Of a stretch of DNA of 64,000 bases, positions 59,186 to 64,000 are shown piece after piece. The position numbers and the translations under genes were made by a program. The notes beneath the pieces were generated by a model that saw only the letters and a program-made list of their open reading frames with translations, did not search any database and was not told the DNA's origin. Origin of the DNA: Homarus americanus (Eukaryota; Arthropoda; Malacostraca; Decapoda; Nephropidae); the NCBI RefSeq assembly GCF_018991925.1, contig NW_024748870.1, forward strand, positions 4,355,436 through 4,419,435. Direction: 5' to 3'. Within the stretch, counting starts at the first letter, position 1. Each line of letters begins with the position of its first letter.

Positions 59186-59572
59186 TTTTTTTTTCATTTA
59201 TTGGGCACCCCTACATCCTTGTGTAGGGTGAAGCGCAGAAGCGTTTACAGCGCCCAACAGGGAAGCATGCTAAGTTCATGCTTGCCTTATGTCTCATGAG
59301 TTAAGGGCATAGAAGCCTGAAGAGTCGAGGGCGTAAAAGCCTGAAGAGTCAATGGTTTATGTCTAAGCAAGTTATTGGAAGTTCCAACAACTTTCCCTGA
59401 ATACGAATTCGCAACTTTCGACTTACAACAGGTACCTACTGTGCTGCTAGGTGAACAGGGACCAAGGGGACTAGGAAGAGTGTCCAAATAACTTCCGCCG
59501 GCCCGGGAATCTAACCCGTGACATCTTGCTTGCCAGGCAAGAACGGTATCGCTCTACCACCAGATCCCCCAA
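59186..59572 (-). mobile_element. tRNA-derived SINE with perfect target duplication
   Basis: On the minus strand the element begins with a tRNA-like head (59498-59570) and ends with AATAAA (the complement of 59197-59202) and an A run (T run 59186-59194). The 11-bp sequence CCTTCGCCACA flanks it exactly at 59175-59185 and 59573-59583, showing a retrotransposition event. The body includes, on the plus strand, GGGCACCCCTACATCCTTGT near the tail. The element has no protein; it would rely on a LINE enzyme, perhaps of the types seen elsewhere in the window. Confidence 0.92.
59498..59570 (-). other. tRNA-like head of the SINE (pol III promoter)
   Basis: The minus strand reads GGGGGATCTGGTGGTAGAGC for the acceptor and A-box side. 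CTTGC-CTGGCAA-GCAAG gives an anticodon arm with GGC (Ala-like), and GGTTAGATTCC at 59506-59516 is a B box close to GGTTCGANTCC. The acceptor stem does not pair well and the T loop has A for C, so it is a SINE head rather than a functional tRNA gene. Confidence 0.8.
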
Positions 59573-59945
59573 CCTTCGCCACAATGGAATCCGGATCTAC
59601 ATAGAATCTGTGGCTAACACCGGGTTGCGTAACAGAGAAATTTACCACCACATACGACCCAATCCCATACTCCCCTCCCCCACCCTCCCTCATAGACCTT
59701 CCAAACCACGGGAATGATTTGAGAGAGAGAGAGAGAGAGAACGTACACTACCTTACCAGCAAATTCACTACGGGACGTCAGGGGGCTCTTGAAGCAGGAG
59801 GAACCCGGCCACTGTGGTGTTATCATCGTCGTCGTCTTATCTTTGTCACTCACACGTAGTCGCTGAAGACCTGTAAAGGGACAGATGATATGAATTATTA
59901 GAAAGGCAGCTGGAATTGAGTTCGTATCTATGCGTGTCTGTCCCC

Positions 59946-59947
<2 letters not shown>

Positions 59948-60015
<68 letters not shown>

Positions 60016-60030
60016 TAGTAGTAGTAGTAG
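59948..60030. repeat. GT then AGT microsatellite
   Basis: GT at 59948-60013 followed by AGT units. Confidence 0.95.
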
Positions 60031-60094
60031 CAATAGCCAGACACCTTTACCTTTTACTTCCTACAACATGAGGCTCTTGATAACTTGAGTCAAT

Positions 60095-61830
60095 TTCGTC
60101 TCATATCTTATACACTTACCTGGAGACTCTCATACACTTACCTGGAGACTTTCATACACTTACCTGGAGACTTTTATACACTTACCTGGAGACTCATACA
60201 CTTACCTGGAGACTCTCATACACTTACCTGGAGACTCTCATACACTTACCTGGAGACTTTCATACACTTACCTGGAGACTTTTATACACTTACCTGGAGA
60301 CTCATACACTTACCTGGAGACTCTCATACACTTACCTGGAGACTTCCACACTTACCTGGAGACTCTCACACTTCTTACCCGAGACCTGCATATGACTTAC
60401 CTGGAGACTCTATACACTTACCTGAGACTCTCATACACTTACCTGGAGACTCTCACACACTTACCTGGAGACCTCACACACTACCCGAGACTCCTTGCCA
60501 CTACCTGGGAGACTCTCTACACACTTACCTGGACCTGTATATTACTCCTTACCTGAGACTTCCTGGCACACTTACCTGGAGACTCTCACACTTAACACCT
60601 GGAGACTCTCATACACTTACCTGGAGACTCCACACTTACTTCCGGAGACTCTTTCTACATACACTTACCTGGAGACTCCGTATACACTTACTTCCGGGAG
60701 ACTCGTGATACACTTATCTGGAGACTCCTCACACACTTACCTGAGACTTCTTTCATACACTTACCTGAGACCTGTATACACTTACTCTGGAGACCTGCAT
60801 ACACTCCTACCTGGGAGACTTTCTTATACACTCCTACCCGGGAGATCTCTATACAATTTTACCTGGGAGACCTGCATACACCTATCTGGAGACCTCACAC
60901 ACCTACCTGGGAGACCTCTACACACTCTACCTGAGACTCTACACACTTACCTGGGAGATTCTCATACACTTACCTGGAGACCTGTACACTTACCTGGAGA
61001 CTCATACATTCTACCTGAGACTCACACACTCTACCTGAGACCTGTATACACTTACCTGAGACTTCTACACACTTACCTGGAGACCTTTTTATACACTCCT
61101 ACCTGAGACCTCCGTATACACTTATCTGGAGACCTCATGTACACTTACCTGAGACTCTACACACTCTACCTCGGGAGACTTCATACACTTACCTGGGAGA
61201 CTTTATACACTTACCTGAGACCTGCATACACACTTTACCTGGGAGACTCACACACCTCTACCCGAGACCTCACACCCCTACTCCGAGACTTTCTACACAC
61301 TTACCTGGGAGACTTTATACACCCACCTGAGACTCTACACACTTACCTGAGACTCTTACACACTTACCTGGAGACTCTCACACACTCCTCTACCTGGAGA
61401 TTCCTACACTTACCTGGAGATGACTCTCAGTACTATCTGGAGACTCTCATACACTTACCTGGAGACTCATGGCTGACTTGGCCTGGGACATTCATACACT
61501 TACTCCGGAGACCTCACACTTACCTGAGACTCCTCACACACTCTACCTGAGACTCTCTACACACTTACCTGAGACTTTATACACTTACCTGAGACTTTCA
61601 TACACTCCTACCTGGGAGAACCCTATACATTCTTACCTGGGAGACTCTCACACTTACCTGGAGATTCTCACACTTACCCTGAGACTCCTCATACACTTAC
61701 CTGGAGACCTCATACACTTACCTGGGAGACTCTCCTTAGCACACTTACCTGGAGACTCTTATACACTTACCTGGTATTCCCCACACTTACCTGGAGACTC
61801 CACACTTACCTGAGACCTGCATACACTTAC
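60095..61830. repeat. 22-bp minisatellite, CACTTACCTGGAGACTCTCA
   Basis: About 75-80 copies of a 22-bp unit (CACTTACCTGGAGACTCTCA plus TA), nearly perfect for the first 250 bp and increasingly irregular to the right. On the minus strand most units contain CAGGTAAGT, a perfect metazoan 5' splice-site consensus. Open plus-strand frames of up to 207 codons are artefacts. Confidence 0.96.
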
Positions 61831-61864
61831 CAGAGAACGACACAATACAATAATACAAACTGAA

Positions 61865-62245
61865 CGAGGGGGGGAGGGGAGGAGACAGAAGGGGAGGGGA
61901 GGAAGGAGACGAAGAGAGGGAGGGAAGGAGGAGACAGAAGGGAGGGGGGAGGAAGGAGACGGAAGAGAGGGGAGGGAGGGAGGAGACAGAAGGAGGGGGA
62001 GGAAGGAGACGGAAGAGAGGGGGGAGGAGGAGGATGAAGGGAGGGGGAGGAAGGAGACGGAAGAGAGGGGAGGGAGGGAGGAGACAGAAGGGGAGGGGGG
62101 GAGGAAGGGAGACGGGAAGAGAGGGGAGGGAGGGAGACAGAAGGAGGGGAGGAAGGGAGACGGAAGAGAGGGGAGGAGGAGGAGGACAGAAGGGAGGGGG
62201 AGGAAGGAGACGGAAGAGAGGGGGGGGGAGGGGGAGGAGATAGAA
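61865..62245. repeat. Purine-rich minisatellite, GGGAGGAAGGAGACGGAAGA
   Basis: About ten copies of a 36-40-bp unit alternating GGAGACGGAAGAGAGGGGAG and GGAGACAGAAGGGAGGGG. Confidence 0.93.
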
Positions 62246-62357
62246 GGAGGGATGTTGGCGGAGGAAAGACAGGAGGGAGAGACAGAAGGTGTGTCATATG
62301 CTACCGTGGGGATGTTCATCGGGATTAGTTATAGACAGTAAAGGTTAGTTGTAGGAT

Positions 62358-62407
62358 TATGTGTGTGTGTGTGTGTGTCCAGGTGAGCCCCTATACTGCC
62401 AACCTGG

Positions 62408-62494
<87 letters not shown>
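62358..62494. repeat. GT and CA microsatellites
   Basis: A short GT run at 62358-62377 and a long pure CA run at 62410-62494. Confidence 0.95.
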
Positions 62495-62496
<2 letters not shown>

Positions 62497-62835
62497 ACTT
62501 CATTAAAAAGAAGAAATATCAAACCCACTAAATCCATTCTGCTCTCTGATGACTTCTAAAACCCGACCTGACTTCTTGCAAGGTTTCACCTTGTGTAACT
62601 TAGTAATCTGTAGCTCCAAGTGTCAGGCTGTAAATGTCAAATATCTCTTAAATCCAGATTATACTCTCATTTTTTATTATTTCCACACAAAAGTTAAAAA
62701 TGAAATTATAAGTCTTGTCCTGTGATTTTTACGAAGTAAGCCAAAAATCTTGACACTTTGGGGGATAGTTTTATTTAGTGGATGTGTGAGTGTGTGTGTG
62801 TGTACTAATGTTTAGACTGTGCTACACTTCGCCTG
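62495..62835. other. Unannotated AT-rich sequence
   Basis: No feature was recognised except a short GT run near 62785. Confidence 0.4.
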
Positions 62836-62839
62836 TCAC

Positions 62840-63080
62840 TTCAGTCGTCATTTCCTGCCTGTCACTTCACTTTTACTTCACCACTCACTTCACTTTCACT
62901 TCACCACTCACTTCACTTGTCACTTCATCTATACTTGACCTTTCACTTCAGTCTTCACTTTATACTTCACCTTTCACTCACCTTTCACTATCTATCACTT
63001 CACTTTTACTTCACAACCACTACCTTTTTATTTCATACCTTTCACTTCACCACTCACTTCACCTGTCACTTCACCACCAT
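62840..63080. repeat. CACTTCACTTTTACTTCACC minisatellite
   Basis: About 12 degenerate units of 15-22 bp built on CACTTCACCACT. Confidence 0.88.
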
Positions 63081-63187
63081 CACCTGTCTCGTAAAGACTC
63101 GCGCCTGGCTGACCAGGTCTTGACTACTCCCGCTTATCCTTACTCAGGCAGAGCTTATTTACTTTCTGCTCTTTTTCTGTCAGTGTA

Positions 63188-64000
63188 CGGGGGGGGGTTG
63201 GGTAGGGGATGAGGGGGGGGTGGGAGGGGTGGGAGGGGGTGGGAGGGGTGAGGGGGTGGGAGGGGGTGGGGGGGTATGGGGAGGTGGGAGGGGGTGGGGA
63301 GGGGGGGAGGGGGCGTGGGGTAGGGGGGTGAGGGGGCGTGGGGTAGGGGAGAGCGGGGCGTGGGAGGTGGGAGGGCGGGGAGGGGTGAGGGGGCGGGGGG
63401 GTGAGGGGACGTGTGGTGGGGGGTGGAGGGGGGCGGGGAGGGGTGGAGGTGGTGTGGGTAGGGGTGGGGGGTGGGGTAGGGGGGTGGGGGTGGGGGAGGC
63501 AGGGTGGGTAGGCAGAGGGGGGGTGGGTAGGGGGTGAGGGGCGGGAGGTGGAGGGGCGGGGAGGTGAGGGGCGGGGGAGGGGGGAGGGGGGGGGGTGGGT
63601 AGGGGGGTGAGGGGGGCGGGGTAGGGGTGAGGGGATGTGTAGGGGTGAGGAGGGCGGGGGGAGGGGTGGGTGGGTAGGGGGGTGTGTGTGAGGGGGTGGA
63701 GGGGGTGAGGGGGTGGGGAGGGGTGGAGGGGGGTGGGGAGGGGTGAGGGGGGAGGTGTGAGGGGGCAGCAGAGAGGTGAGGGGGGAGGTGGGACTGGTGT
63801 TGTGGGAGGGAAGGGAGGGGAAGTGGAAGGGGGGAGGAGGTGGAGGATTAGAGCTGGGGACCTGAGAATGTGAGAGGGGAGGAGTGGATGGGAAGGGAGG
63901 GGAGGTGGAGAGGGAGAGTGAGAGGTGAGGTGAGGAGAGGGAGGGTGAGTGATGAGGAAGGAGGGAGGTTGAGAGGCAAGGAGGGCGGATGAAAAGTGAG
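63188..64000. repeat. G-rich GGGGTGGGAGGGG tract to window end
   Basis: About 800 bp with very few pyrimidines other than T in GGGTG, made of irregular GGTGAGGGG and GGTGGGAGGGG units. It becomes GGAGAG-rich after 63780 and runs past the window edge. The Gly-rich frame is an artefact. Confidence 0.93.

Noticed and set aside
59498..59570. Functional tRNA-Ala gene
   Set aside because: The acceptor stem pairs poorly, the T loop is altered, and the segment is the head of a SINE with exact target duplications.
60085..61813. Overlapping Tyr/Leu/His-rich frames up to 207 codons
   Set aside because: Artefacts of the 22-bp minisatellite; the same peptide recurs in all three frames.

Overview
The window is nuclear DNA of an arthropod, most likely a decapod crustacean. 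Support comes from spliced protein-coding exons with GT/AG introns, many interstitial arrays of the arthropod telomere motif TTAGG/CCTAA, Jockey-type and RTE-like LINE pieces, a tRNA-derived SINE with target-site duplications, and a very heavy load of micro- and minisatellites. There is no operon structure and no rRNA or functional tRNA gene, and nothing points to bacterial or viral DNA. The species assignment is inference.

The gene-bearing part is small. Three plus-strand exons (1350-3619) join in phase. They encode the C-terminal 167 residues of a Golgi-type carbohydrate sulfotransferase of the chondroitin/HNK-1 sulfotransferase family (Sulfotransfer_2); the 5' exons lie upstream of the window. 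A good candidate exon of an unrecognised gene is on the minus strand at 4842-5031, and a much weaker one at 8454-8588. All other long open frames are either LINE proteins or frames running through tandem repeats.

Mobile elements: an internally deleted RTE-like LINE (1-797); a 5'-truncated Jockey-like LINE ORF2 with one premature stop inside the reverse transcriptase (about 5676-7652); an orphan, frameshifted LINE ORF1 with three zinc knuckles (10115-11183); a probable hAT terminus (17255-17519); two copies of an unnamed interspersed repeat (29925-30412 and 57617-57935); a 125-bp pogo/Tigger-like MITE (48182-48306); a putative solo LTR inside a GTAT microsatellite (50684-51404); and a tRNA-derived SINE with a perfect 11-bp target duplication (59186-59572).

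From about 13.7 kb to the end the window is mostly tandem repeats: dinucleotide runs, AAT/ATT, TTTG, GGA, GGT and GTAT arrays, and at least 25 minisatellites with units of 13-51 bp. The most notable patterns are: (1) several 22-bp minisatellites sharing the core CATCGTACTCAA but with different second halves; (2) TTAGG/CCTAA arrays flanked by inverted copies of a 30-bp unit, so that telomere-like repeats look packaged in mobile-like foldback structures; (3) a 1.7-kb array whose unit carries, on the minus strand, the perfect 5' splice-site consensus CAGGTAAGT; and (4) eight tandem copies of the perfect cAMP-response palindrome TGACGTCA.

Repeat edges are read by eye and may be off by several bases; periods were counted on representative units.
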